From Labilibaculum sp. (GTDB lineage: Bacteria > Bacteroidota > Bacteroidia > Bacteroidales > Marinifilaceae), in contig JAESUW010000141.1 in NCBI GenBank assembly GCA_016760525.1, positions 1 through 54,426 of the forward strand: 54,426 nt of DNA, written 5' to 3'. The position numbers were made by a program, and so were the translations under genes. This document shows positions 35,459-44,938 of the stretch, in pieces; the stretch's first letter is position 1; every line of letters begins with the position of its first letter. Below the pieces are notes generated by a model. That model was given only the letters and a program-made list of their open reading frames with translations. It was not told where the DNA came from and did not search any database.

Positions 35459-36190
35459 CTATTTTCGTTCACTTTCGACAGCATATACGAAACTATCACC
35501 CCTGTAATATCCATAGTTGAATTCTATGGGTTGCTTATTCTCATCATAAACATATCTTTTTCTAAACAATACTGGATCTTCTGTAGAAATGGAGAGTTTG
35601 TCGCATATATTTTTAGGTGCTTTTATTGCACTAATTTCTTCATATGAAACTGTTGCTTTAACATTGTATTTTTGCTCTAATATTTCATAAAGAGGCTGGC
35701 TAAAATCATTGTCACTGCTTAAGCCAATGTTGGGGTTGAAATACGAAATAAAATGTACAAAAGGTAAACCTACTTTTCCACGAAGTCTTTCTAATTTAAG
35801 AAGTCGGGTGCCAGGTTTAAGTTCAAAAAAAGAAAGAACATCATGACTTGGTTCTTCCCAACTAACGTGTAATTCAAAATTTTGAACCTTTACACCAAGT
35901 GCAGCCATTTCTTGAGAAAAACTAAACCAATTTTTTGCTCGTCCTGATATTCCCTTTATTGCAATTTTAGTACCATATCCTTTTTTTCTGACTAACAGCC
36001 CCTCGTTTACAAGTTTATTGATGGCTTGTCTTAAAGTACTTCTTGAAATTTTAAGCTCTTTTGAAAGTTCAACTTCACTAGGTAAGAGTTTTCCTTTCTG
36101 ATATTCGTCTAATTCAATTAGCTCTCTAAGGAGATTTTCTGCTTGTGTATGTAGGGGAATTGTACTATTACGATCTATTTTAAATTCCAT
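35459..36190 (-). CDS. GntR-family transcriptional regulator (HutC/UTRA type), PUL2 repressor
   Basis: The ORF track runs to 36247, but MEFKIDRNSTIPLHTQAENL at 36190 is the normal family start (243 aa). The winged HTH (residues 8-75) has LLPSEVELSKELKISRSTLR and LVNEGLLVRKKGYGT. A UTRA ligand-binding domain follows (about 95-235), including RLRGKVGLPFVHFISYF and QPIEFNYGYYRGD. It is divergent from the PUL2 susC gene. A 15-nt inverted repeat over the susC promoter is the likely operator. UTRA regulators usually sense a phosphorylated sugar; mannose 6-phosphate would fit the enzymes of this locus (inference). Confidence 0.9.
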   Translation of the reverse strand: MEFKIDRNSTIPLHTQAENLLRELIELDEYQKGKLLPSEVELSKELKISRSTLRQAINKLVNEGLLVRKKGYGTKIAIKGISGRAKNWFSFSQEMAALGVKVQNFELHVSWEEPSHDVLSFFELKPGTRLLKLERLRGKVGLPFVHFISYFNPNIGLSSDNDFSQPLYEILEQKYNVKATVSYEEISAIKAPKNICDKLSISTEDPVLFRKRYVYDENKQPIEFNYGYYRGDSFVYAVESERK

Positions 36191-36483
36191 TTTTCTGTTA
36201 TTAGTGATCAGATCTAAAGGTGTAAAACTAATTAAATGAATGAACATATGCTAAAATGTTTACACATTTAATGTTTTACAGAATAGCTTTAAGAATAGGA
36301 ATTGTTGTGCTTGAGTGTAAATATCAGGATTTCAGACAATATTGTTTTCTGATTATTTATGCCAGTTTATAGTACCATAAAGGTAAGGAGCTGTTTGGGA
36401 ATCTATCCTTTATTTTTTTTTCCGATAAAAACTTCTGAGATAATGAAAAATTGGTGAATCAGTTTTTTGAGTCAAAATACATT

Positions 36484-36513
36484 TTGAATAAATAAAAAAT
36501 ATACATATGTTTG
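36484..36513 (+). promoter_or_regulatory. Consensus Bacteroidota promoter of PUL2 susC
   Basis: TTG (36484-36486), 19 bp, then TATGTTTG (36506-36513), an exact TTG-N19-TAnnTTTG match. It predicts a transcription start near 36520 and a leader of about 90 nt. Confidence 0.75.
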
Positions 36514-36542
36514 TACAAATTATTAAATGTACATACATATGT
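36503..36542. promoter_or_regulatory. Inverted-repeat operator overlapping the PUL2 promoter
   Basis: Arms ACATATGTTTGTACA (36503-36517) and TGTACATACATATGT (36528-36542) are inverted copies with one mismatch and a 10-bp spacer. The left arm contains the -7 box and the right arm covers the start of transcription. This geometry suits repression by the divergent GntR protein. Confidence 0.65.
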
Positions 36543-36611
36543 GTTTTAATTATTAATCAATCGAATCGTAATTTGATGTATTAGTTCATGGCGTAAACAA
36601 AAATCTAAATC

Positions 36612-39600
36612 ATGAAAGAAAACTTAAAGTTTAAATTTATTCTCCTGTGTATATGGATGTTTTCAACAGTTTGTACTATTACTGTTGAGGCAATCCCTAT
36701 TGTAGAGATAGGCTTGGATCAGGAGAAAGAAAATGTTGTATCTGGGAAGGTGGTTAGTATAGATGGTGAGACTTTACCAGGGGTGAATGTTGTTGTAAAA
36801 GGAACATCAAATGGCACAATTACTGATATTTATGGAATGTATTCTATTGCGATTCCAACAAAAGAATCAGTATTGGTTTTTTCCTTTATTGGAATGAAAA
36901 GCCAGGATATCTCTGTTAAAGCTGGCGGAGTGCATGATGTTGTTATGTTGCCTTCTGTTGAAATGATATCTGATGTAGTAGTTGTTGGATATGGTACAGT
37001 GAAGAAGTCTGACCTTACGGGATCAGTTTCCTCAGTAAAAGCTGAAGAATTAAGATCCACACCAGCAACAACATTCGATCAGGCTTTGCAGGGTAGAGCT
37101 GCTGGAGTTCAGGTTGTACAGACTAGTGGTGTTCCTGGTGGAGGAACAAGCATTCGCATTAGAGGAACAAGTTCGGTGAACGCGAGCAGTGAGCCTTTGT
37201 ATGTGATCGATGGTATGCTTGTTAATACTGATATGGGTGAGGTTTCTGTTGCCGGCAATGGACCCAATATTGGACCATTGGCTTCAATAAATCCAAACGA
37301 CATCGAATCTATTGAGATCTTGAAAGATGCATCGGCTTCAGCAATTTATGGTTCCAGAGGAGCTAATGGGGTTATTCTTATAACCACAAAAAGAGGAAAA
37401 GCAGGAGTCGGAAAGATTAATGTTGACTGCTATTACGGCGTGCAGGAAGTTGCCAATAAATTGGATTTATTAAATGCGAAACAATATGCAGAATTTGTTA
37501 ATGAGGCATCTGTGAATGCAGGACAAAATCCTGTTTACGTAAATCCCGCAAACCTTGGCGAAGGAACAGATTGGCAAGATGAATTGTTCCGTATAGCACC
37601 TATGGCTAATTATCAATTGTCAATTTCCGGAGGAAGTGAAAAAACAAAATACGCAGTATCCGGTTCGTATTTTACACAAGATGGAATTGTACTTGGTTCT
37701 TCTTTCGACAGATATTCGTTTCGAATAAATCTGGATCAAGATGTTAATTCTTATTTGACAATTGGAACTAGTCTTTCCTTTTCGGCTATTAAGGCAAATA
37801 GGGTTGAGACAGGGCCAGGGAGTTTTGTTGGAGGTGTTGTTGCAAATGCACTACAGATAAATCCAATATTGCCGGTATATGATGAAAATATTCCTGGAGG
37901 CTATACTTTTCAGCACGATAGAAAGGATGCTGTTGGAAATCCTATCGCAGCAGCTAAGGAATATGAATCATTAACAACAACTTATCGATTGTTGGGGAAT
38001 ACTTATTTGAAGCTTAAGCTGGCGAAAAATTTAGAGTTTAAGACTAGTTTTGGTATAGATGGTTTGTTTTCAAAATCAAAATCATTTGGGCCAAACTATT
38101 TGAAGCAAACACAAAGTAGTAAGGGAGAAGCTTCTATTTCTGATTTGCAGGCAATGACATGGCTGAATGAAAATATCCTGACATATAATTATAGCTTTAA
38201 TGAAGCACATCGGATTAATTTGTTAGCAGGTTTTACCATGCAACAGTTTAAAAACGAGTATTTAAATGGTATGGCATTCGATTTCCTTGATGACAGAACA
38301 GGATATCACAATCTTGGAGCTGCTTTAAATCCTCAAAATCCTTCCAATGGCGAATCTGAATGGAGTATGCTCTCTTATTTGGGGCGCATTAATTACAATA
38401 TAAAAGAAAAGTATTTGGTTACTCTATCCGGTCGGGTAGATGGATCTTCGAAGTTTGCAGAAGGAAAAAAATATGGATTTTTCCCTTCGGGTGCATTTGC
38501 ATGGAGAGCTTCAGAGGAAGATTTTATTAAAAATATCGAATTGATTTCAAATTTAAAGGTAAGACTTAGCTATGGTTTAATAGGTAATCAGTCTATTTCC
38601 CCTTATAATTCACTAGCCCTTGTTGGACCTGTTGGACAAGGTGTGTTTAATAGTGATTCCGGTTCAGAAGTGATTACAGGAAATGAACCATTATCCTATC
38701 CTAATGAAGACTTAAAATGGGAAACAACTAAACAGGCTAACATTGGATTTGATATAGGAATATTAAATAGCAAAATAGTTTTAACCGCCGACTTCTATAA
38801 GAAGAAAACATCTGATTTGCTTTTGGCAACACCAATCCCTTATACCAGTGGATTTAGTAGCACTTTGTTGAATGTTGGGAATGTGGAAAATAAAGGGTTT
38901 GATTTGGATTTAAGAACTGTAAATTTGGATAAAGAAATAAAATGGACTACTTCAATCAATTTCTCAATCAACAGAAATAAGATAACAAATTTGTCACGAG
39001 AAGAGGACATCCATTTAGGATTTGGTGGAAATATTTTACGCGAAGGTGAGTCATTGGGAACTTTTTATGGTTACATATTTGATGGCATTTTTCAGTCTGA
39101 TGAAGAAGCTGCCAATAGTGCTGTTCTAAAAGGGCAGGAACCTACAGGAGCAAATCCTGCATCGCATGCAAAAGCCGGTGATCGAAGGTATAAAGATCTT
39201 GATGGCAATAATGTAATTGATGAAAATGACAGAACAATAATTGGGGCGGCAGAACCTGATTTTGTTTTCGGAATAAACAATTCAATCTCCTATAAGAATT
39301 TCACTTTAAACTTTTTCTTTCAAGGATCTGTAGGTAATGAAATGGTTAATATGAATTTGAATAATTTGGAGAACTTTAATGGAGAACAAAACATGTTAGC
39401 TGAAGCAGGTTTAAACAGATGGACACTTGAAAATCCTGGTAATAAGTACCCAAGGGCATTGGCTGCAGGCAGCCTGGATAACGTATTTTCTTCAAGATTA
39501 GTTGAAGATGCATCATATTTGCGTTTGAAAAATATTACACTGGGTTATACAGTTCCTAAAAGTGTAATTAAAAGAATTGGACTAAATAATCTGCGAATAT

Positions 39601-39755
39601 ATACTACAGCAACAAATATATGGACACTGACGGATTACAGTGGTTACGATCCTGAGGGGAATGCATATGGTGCAACTACCAATATTGTTGGAGTTGATAA
39701 TGGAAATTATCCACAAGCCAAGACATACACATTTGGAGTTCAAATTGGATTATAA
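36612..39755 (+). CDS. SusC/RagA-family TonB-dependent glycan importer (PUL2)
   Basis: Outer-membrane importer of 1047 aa. N-terminal signal (about 1-27), regulatory-like extension (VVSIDGETLPGVNVVVKGTS), TonB/plug start near residue 120 (DVVVVGYGTVKKSDLTGSVS), plug motif LQGRAAGVQVVQTSG, then the barrel ending FGVQIGL. A canonical family member, more typical than the PUL1 SusC. It is preceded by a consensus promoter with an overlapping inverted repeat; susD follows after 12 bp. Confidence 0.95.
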   Translation: MKENLKFKFILLCIWMFSTVCTITVEAIPIVEIGLDQEKENVVSGKVVSIDGETLPGVNVVVKGTSNGTITDIYGMYSIAIPTKESVLVFSFIGMKSQDISVKAGGVHDVVMLPSVEMISDVVVVGYGTVKKSDLTGSVSSVKAEELRSTPATTFDQALQGRAAGVQVVQTSGVPGGGTSIRIRGTSSVNASSEPLYVIDGMLVNTDMGEVSVAGNGPNIGPLASINPNDIESIEILKDASASAIYGSRGANGVILITTKRGKAGVGKINVDCYYGVQEVANKLDLLNAKQYAEFVNEASVNAGQNPVYVNPANLGEGTDWQDELFRIAPMANYQLSISGGSEKTKYAVSGSYFTQDGIVLGSSFDRYSFRINLDQDVNSYLTIGTSLSFSAIKANRVETGPGSFVGGVVANALQINPILPVYDENIPGGYTFQHDRKDAVGNPIAAAKEYESLTTTYRLLGNTYLKLKLAKNLEFKTSFGIDGLFSKSKSFGPNYLKQTQSSKGEASISDLQAMTWLNENILTYNYSFNEAHRINLLAGFTMQQFKNEYLNGMAFDFLDDRTGYHNLGAALNPQNPSNGESEWSMLSYLGRINYNIKEKYLVTLSGRVDGSSKFAEGKKYGFFPSGAFAWRASEEDFIKNIELISNLKVRLSYGLIGNQSISPYNSLALVGPVGQGVFNSDSGSEVITGNEPLSYPNEDLKWETTKQANIGFDIGILNSKIVLTADFYKKKTSDLLLATPIPYTSGFSSTLLNVGNVENKGFDLDLRTVNLDKEIKWTTSINFSINRNKITNLSREEDIHLGFGGNILREGESLGTFYGYIFDGIFQSDEEAANSAVLKGQEPTGANPASHAKAGDRRYKDLDGNNVIDENDRTIIGAAEPDFVFGINNSISYKNFTLNFFFQGSVGNEMVNMNLNNLENFNGEQNMLAEAGLNRWTLENPGNKYPRALAAGSLDNVFSSRLVEDASYLRLKNITLGYTVPKSVIKRIGLNNLRIYTTATNIWTLTDYSGYDPEGNAYGATTNIVGVDNGNYPQAKTYTFGVQIGL

Positions 39756-39767
39756 AATCATTGAGCA

Positions 39768-41237
39768 ATGAAAAAATTGACTAAAAATATGACACGATTT
39801 ACATGGGTACTTATTGGAGTCTTCATGTTTTCATCTTGTGACGATTTTCTAGAAGAAAATCCTAAGGATAGAGTGGCAATTACAAATTATTATCAAACAG
39901 AAGAGGATGCTGTTTCTGCGGTTAACTCTATATATTCCTGGCTTGGTTCTTATGATTTAACCTATGGTAATACTGCAGGAATATATCATAGTACATTTTG
40001 GGTTACTGCAGGTTTAGCGTCTGATGAAATGAGTAACAATCAGGCAGGACAAGCTCAATTGGACCAATTGGCTACGTTTAGTTACAATTCTGAAAATGCA
40101 GCAATTCTGGAAATTTGGCAGATGCATTACAAAGCTATCAATACGGCAAATATTGCAATAGAAAGAATTTCTTCGATTGATATGGATGTTAACTTAAGAG
40201 ACAGACTTGTTAATGAAGCAAAATTTTTGAGAGGCTTACTCTATTTCAACCTTGTTCGTATGTTTGAAAAAATACCTTTACTTACTAAAGAAACAGAACC
40301 GTTGAATCCTGAATCTGTTGGACAAGAAGAGGTATACGAACAGATAGAATTAGATTTAAAAGATGCAGAGTCTTTACCTACAAGTTATCCTAAAAGTAAT
40401 GGTTTAGGGCGTGCAACTTCAGGGGCAGCAAAAGCTTTACTGGCAAAAGTTTATCTTACTCAGGAAAAATATCAGCAATGTGCAGATAAAGCCGAAGAGG
40501 TAATTTTATCCAAGCACTATCAATTATGGGACGATTTCGCTGATGTCTTTAAATTATCTGGTAGAAATGGTAAAGAAGCTATTTTCTCTGTTGGATTTGG
40601 AGATGCTGGTGGTGCCATTTCATTTTGGGAAGTAGGACAGTTTAATGTTCGTTTACTACCTGCCGAATTAGCACAAGAGATACCAGAAATATCAAATACG
40701 CAAGGATGGCAGGTAGCTACTAACCACCTGTACAATTCATATGATGTTACTGATACAAGACGAGAAACAACATTCATGCTTAGCTTTGATAAAGAAGATG
40801 GTAGTACTGTAAATCTTGATAAAATTTATTTTCAGAAATATTGGGATAAAGAAGCAGATCCAACAGCAGGAGGTTCATCTAATGATTTTCCGGTTTTACG
40901 ATATGCTGATGTATTGTTGATGTATGCAGAGGCGAGTGCACAGCTAGGTGAATTTCCTAAAGCGAATACATATTTAAATGAAGTAAGAGAAAGAGCCGGT
41001 TTATCTGAATTGGATATTACAAGTAAGGATGATTTTAAGGATGCAGTTTTAAATGAACGATTCAAAGAGTTTGCTTGTGAAGGTCAGAGGTGGTTTGACT
41101 TGGTTAGAAATAAGCAATTGGCAAGTAAAGTAACTGAAGCAAAGGGTATAACTCCCGGCGACATGTTTAATTTGTTTCCAATTCCATTAAGAGAACGTGA
41201 TTTGAATTCAAATCTCACTCAAAATAAAGGTTATTAG
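39768..41237 (+). CDS. SusD/RagB-family glycan-binding lipoprotein (PUL2)
   Basis: Lipoprotein with Cys24 (MFSSCDDFLEENPKDRV), the textbook SusD start. Helical core with KFLRGLLYFNLVRMFEKIPL and the C-terminal RYADVLLMYAEASAQLG and LNERFKEFACEGQRWFDLVR blocks. Length 489 aa. It partners the SusC protein encoded 12 bp upstream. Confidence 0.95.
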   Translation: MKKLTKNMTRFTWVLIGVFMFSSCDDFLEENPKDRVAITNYYQTEEDAVSAVNSIYSWLGSYDLTYGNTAGIYHSTFWVTAGLASDEMSNNQAGQAQLDQLATFSYNSENAAILEIWQMHYKAINTANIAIERISSIDMDVNLRDRLVNEAKFLRGLLYFNLVRMFEKIPLLTKETEPLNPESVGQEEVYEQIELDLKDAESLPTSYPKSNGLGRATSGAAKALLAKVYLTQEKYQQCADKAEEVILSKHYQLWDDFADVFKLSGRNGKEAIFSVGFGDAGGAISFWEVGQFNVRLLPAELAQEIPEISNTQGWQVATNHLYNSYDVTDTRRETTFMLSFDKEDGSTVNLDKIYFQKYWDKEADPTAGGSSNDFPVLRYADVLLMYAEASAQLGEFPKANTYLNEVRERAGLSELDITSKDDFKDAVLNERFKEFACEGQRWFDLVRNKQLASKVTEAKGITPGDMFNLFPIPLRERDLNSNLTQNKGY

Positions 41238-41262
41238 GCATAATATAAAAAAATAGAACATT

Positions 41263-42114
41263 ATGGATTCATTTATTAATAAATTCAAATATTTCTTGTT
41301 GCTGATTGTATCTGTGGTACTTTTCAGTCAGTGCGATGAAGATGATGATGTAGTAACAGATAATCCTATGATTGAGATGAATGCATCAAAATTATATGGG
41401 CATGGTCAATACCAATTAAAGACAGAATCAGGAGATAATGTTAATATTACTCTTACGATCTCTTCAACCAGTGCATTAAAAAGCATGAAGGTTAAGAAAA
41501 CAAAAAATTTGAATGTAGATAAGACATTTGGAGAAAATGGTGAAGAGCTTGTGTTCTCATCATTATCCGAATCTAGTTATATCTATAATTTTGAATACAC
41601 GCCTTCCGTTGATGATATTGATCTTCTGATTGGTTTTACTTTTACAGTAGAAAATGAAAATGGACAAGTAACAGAAAGTGACCTAAGCTTGGTTGTGACC
41701 CTTTCCCCAAGAGATAATTTACCTCGCAGAAGATGGGTTTTTAAATCGAAATTGTGGGTAACAGATCCTGACAATCCAAATTCTGAAGATCTTGCTGATT
41801 GTGAAAAAGACAACTCAATGCTATTAAGCGAAGATGGTAGCATAACAATTGATTACGGTACCGATACAGGTGCTGGTGCTTGTCTTTTTGATGGGTTCAA
41901 CGTTTATACAAATTGGAACTTATCTGATGATGAAAAAACTTTTACAAGAACATACTATGGTATTTTCTCGCCAGATGATATAGTTACCGAAGTTTTCGAG
42001 GTAAAAACCTTAACCGTTGACAAACTGGAACTGGAGCAAACATTGGATTTGACTGCATTCGGATTGGGAGCAGAAGAAAAATATCTTTTTATTTATGAGG
42101 CTATGCCCTTATAA
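41263..42114 (+). CDS. SusE-position surface lipoprotein with lipocalin-like C-domain (PUL2)
   Basis: Lipoprotein with Cys24 followed by DEDDD, a surface-export-like tract. An N-terminal Ig-like domain (about 30-150) is followed by a beta-barrel-like C-domain (RRRWVFKSKLWV to YLFIYEAMPL) that resembles lipocalin-type domains of PUL lipoproteins. It lies 25 bp after susD. A glycan-binding role is inferred from position; no catalytic motif is visible. Exact family not recognised. Confidence 0.65.
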   Translation: MDSFINKFKYFLLLIVSVVLFSQCDEDDDVVTDNPMIEMNASKLYGHGQYQLKTESGDNVNITLTISSTSALKSMKVKKTKNLNVDKTFGENGEELVFSSLSESSYIYNFEYTPSVDDIDLLIGFTFTVENENGQVTESDLSLVVTLSPRDNLPRRRWVFKSKLWVTDPDNPNSEDLADCEKDNSMLLSEDGSITIDYGTDTGAGACLFDGFNVYTNWNLSDDEKTFTRTYYGIFSPDDIVTEVFEVKTLTVDKLELEQTLDLTAFGLGAEEKYLFIYEAMPL

Positions 42115-42143
42115 AATTGAAGGAAACTAATAAGATAAAGTTG

Positions 42144-42190
42144 ATATTGCATCCCTTCTTATAGATAGGGATGCAATATTTCATATTTAA
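42144..42190 (+). terminator. Strong hairpin between the SusE-like gene and the GH92 gene
   Basis: ATATTGCATCCC / GGGATGCAATAT, 12 bp and perfect, with a 12-nt loop, then TTCATATTT. The T-run is weak, so it may act as a partial terminator or an mRNA-stabilising 3' end, giving more surface proteins than enzymes. Confidence 0.6.
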
Positions 42191-42201
42191 TTGATGCAGG
42201 T

Positions 42202-44922
42202 ATGGATATCAAACTAGCAAGTAAATCAATGAAGTTAATTTTGGGTATTGCAATGATTTTTTGTTTCGCAAAGCTTAATGCAAGTACCGTTAATATCGCG
42301 CCTAAAGCAATAATTTCGTCTTCAACTATTTTAAATAATCAATATTGTGAGTTTAACATAAGTGATGGAATTATTGGTATTAAAGATAAAGGCGAGTGGG
42401 CATGTAAAGGAGTAACAACAGATTGGGGATATATAAGGTTTCCCTGGATTAAGTTAGAGTGGAACACCCCACATCGTATTGATAAAATAGTTCTTTATGA
42501 TCGTCCCTCGAAGAACGAACACATTGCGGGCGGAAAGCTACTGTTTAGTGATGGAAGTATCGTATGGGTAAACCAAATTCCAAATGATGGTACTGCCAAA
42601 ATGGTTTCATTTAAACCTAAAACAGTTAATTGGGTCAAGTTTGTTGTAACTGATGGAACAGGAAACAACCTTGGATTATCCGAAATAGAGGTGTTTTCAG
42701 CTTATTCTAAGGATCTGGAATATACATCAAAGGTTAATCCCTTTATTGAAACAAACAGAGGTCGCTACTTCTTTTTCATCCCCGGAGCAAGACCATTTGG
42801 AATGGTTGGATCTGCCCCTTTAACACGAAATAAAAATCAGAATGGTGGAGGTTACAACTACAATGAAACCGAAATTTTGGGTTTTCCTCAGATACATACC
42901 TGGATGATTTCGGGAATTGAGATCATGCCAACTCCCATAAATATTGATCCCACATTAGGAGAACAAGCATGGAAATCCAAATTTTCTCATGATGACGAAA
43001 TAGCACAGCCTGGATATCAGCGTGTTTACCTAAAAGATCATAGTGTTTGGGTGGAATTAACAGGAACTGATCGTGTTACGTTTCACAAGTTTCGCTATAC
43101 AAAGGATATGGAAGCTCAAGTCTTGATTAATCTGGGTGGATATTTGGGCAATAGTACAATGAAGGATGCCACAGTTAAAAAGGTTTCAGAAAAAGAATTT
43201 ATAGGATCATTTAATTCAACTGATCGCTACTGGGGGGGACCAAAAGATGTTAAAATCTATTTCGTGGCACAGTTAGATAAACCATTTAAGCAACTGAATG
43301 GGTGGAAAGGAAACAAGAATTTAAATGATATTTCTGAAATATCAGGTGATCAGACAGGTGTCTCAGCCATATATGATGTGAATGCAGGTGATGAAATTCA
43401 AATGAAAATTGCCATTTCTTACACAAGTATCGAAAATGCACGTAATAATTTAAACACAGAGTGCCCTGGCTGGGATTTTGAATCAGTAAAAAACGAAACA
43501 CAAAAAATTTGGAATAAAGAACTTGGAAAGATAAAGGTTGAGGGAGGTACAGTTGAACAACAAGTTAAATTCTATACCGATCTTTGGCATGTTTTATTAG
43601 GACGTCAGAAAATTAATGATGTGAATGGTGATTATCCCGATCGCACCAAGGGAACACTTGACGGTACGTTTACCGATGCTGAATTGATTATTAGAACACT
43701 CCCAAAAGATAAAAACGGCAAGCTAAAATACAACATGTACAATACCGATGCCTTGTGGTTAACACAATGGAACCTAAATGTACTGTGGGGACTGGCTTGG
43801 CCTGAATTATTGGATGAAATGTCTGCATCAATGCTACAGTATGCCGAAAATGGTTATTTATTACCACGTGGTGCCTGTGGAGGAGGTTATTCGTATATAA
43901 TGACCAGTTGCCCTGCCACAAATATGATTGTAAGTGCTTATATGAAAGGAATATTAACCAAATATGATTCGAAAAAAGCATTCAAACTAATTAAGCAAAA
44001 TCATCTTCCCGGAGGCATGTTAGGCGATAGTACAGATATCGATTTTTACACACAAAATGGATACTGGCCTGACAATGCAGGTATTACGATTGAAGCCACA
44101 TTTCAAGATTACGCCATTGCTCAAATGGCTAAAAAGCTAAAGAAGAATAAAGATTTTGAATTCTTTATAAATCGTTCTAAAGGATGGCAAAAACTCTATA
44201 ATCCGGAACAAAAGTTACTTTTCCCAAAAGATAGAAATGGAAAATTTGCTCATAATGATCCGCTTTCTGGTGCCGGTTGGATTGAGGCCAATGCATGGCA
44301 AGGTACATGGGGAGTTTCCCACGATATTGAAGGACTTGCAAAACTTATGGGAGGTAAAGACGTTTTATGTGAAAAGTTAAATTATGCATTTAAGAAAGCT
44401 GAACCAGACGATTTTGTTTTCGCATATTACGATGGCTACGTAAGCTATGCTAATCAACCGGGTTGTTCAAATGCACATGTGTTTAACTATGCAGGAAAAC
44501 CTTGGTTATCTCAGTATTGGGTACGCAAAGTTAAGGAACAGGCCTATGGAGGTGTAACTCCTGACTTAGGATATGGTGGCCATGATGAAGATCAGGGACA
44601 AATGGGGAGTGTTAGCGCATTAATGGCAATAGGTCTGTTTAACTTACAGGGAAATGTTTCACAAGTTCCTGTATATGACATTACCAGTCCTGTTTTTGAT
44701 AAGATTACAATTGATTTGAACCCGGATTATTACAAAGGAAAATCTTTCGTAATTGAGGTCGAAAATAACTCAAAAGAAAACATGTATATCCAAAAAGCTT
44801 TCCTGAACAACAAGCCTTTAAATACTTTCTGGTTTAAACATGAAGATTTTCAAAAAGGAGGTACTTTAAAATTAATCCTTGGGGATAAACCCAATAAAAG
44901 TTGGGGCGTTTCAAAAAACTAA
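42202..44922 (+). CDS. GH92-family alpha-mannosidase, divergent, with N-terminal discoidin-like domain
   Basis: Signal peptide (ending KLNAST). Residues about 30-165 form an F5/8-type (CBM32-like) sandwich (NIAPKAIISSSTILN to LGLSEIEVFSAY). The GH92 N-sandwich and (alpha/alpha)6 barrel follow: VNPFIETNRGRYFFFIPGA, NTDALWLTQWNLNVLWGL, GITIEATFQDYAIAQ (Glu631, position of the catalytic acid), EANAWQGTWGVSHDIEGLAKLMGG. The Asp pair normally in GNDDxGQMSAW appears here as GGHDEDQGQMGSV (Asp795/Asp797). GH92 are Ca2+-dependent exo-alpha-mannosidases. The altered active-site blocks suggest an unusual linkage preference. The downstream mannose pathway supports mannose release. Confidence 0.88.
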   Translation: MDIKLASKSMKLILGIAMIFCFAKLNASTVNIAPKAIISSSTILNNQYCEFNISDGIIGIKDKGEWACKGVTTDWGYIRFPWIKLEWNTPHRIDKIVLYDRPSKNEHIAGGKLLFSDGSIVWVNQIPNDGTAKMVSFKPKTVNWVKFVVTDGTGNNLGLSEIEVFSAYSKDLEYTSKVNPFIETNRGRYFFFIPGARPFGMVGSAPLTRNKNQNGGGYNYNETEILGFPQIHTWMISGIEIMPTPINIDPTLGEQAWKSKFSHDDEIAQPGYQRVYLKDHSVWVELTGTDRVTFHKFRYTKDMEAQVLINLGGYLGNSTMKDATVKKVSEKEFIGSFNSTDRYWGGPKDVKIYFVAQLDKPFKQLNGWKGNKNLNDISEISGDQTGVSAIYDVNAGDEIQMKIAISYTSIENARNNLNTECPGWDFESVKNETQKIWNKELGKIKVEGGTVEQQVKFYTDLWHVLLGRQKINDVNGDYPDRTKGTLDGTFTDAELIIRTLPKDKNGKLKYNMYNTDALWLTQWNLNVLWGLAWPELLDEMSASMLQYAENGYLLPRGACGGGYSYIMTSCPATNMIVSAYMKGILTKYDSKKAFKLIKQNHLPGGMLGDSTDIDFYTQNGYWPDNAGITIEATFQDYAIAQMAKKLKKNKDFEFFINRSKGWQKLYNPEQKLLFPKDRNGKFAHNDPLSGAGWIEANAWQGTWGVSHDIEGLAKLMGGKDVLCEKLNYAFKKAEPDDFVFAYYDGYVSYANQPGCSNAHVFNYAGKPWLSQYWVRKVKEQAYGGVTPDLGYGGHDEDQGQMGSVSALMAIGLFNLQGNVSQVPVYDITSPVFDKITIDLNPDYYKGKSFVIEVENNSKENMYIQKAFLNNKPLNTFWFKHEDFQKGGTLKLILGDKPNKSWGVSKN

Positions 44923-44938
44923 ACCAAAAATCAGGATA

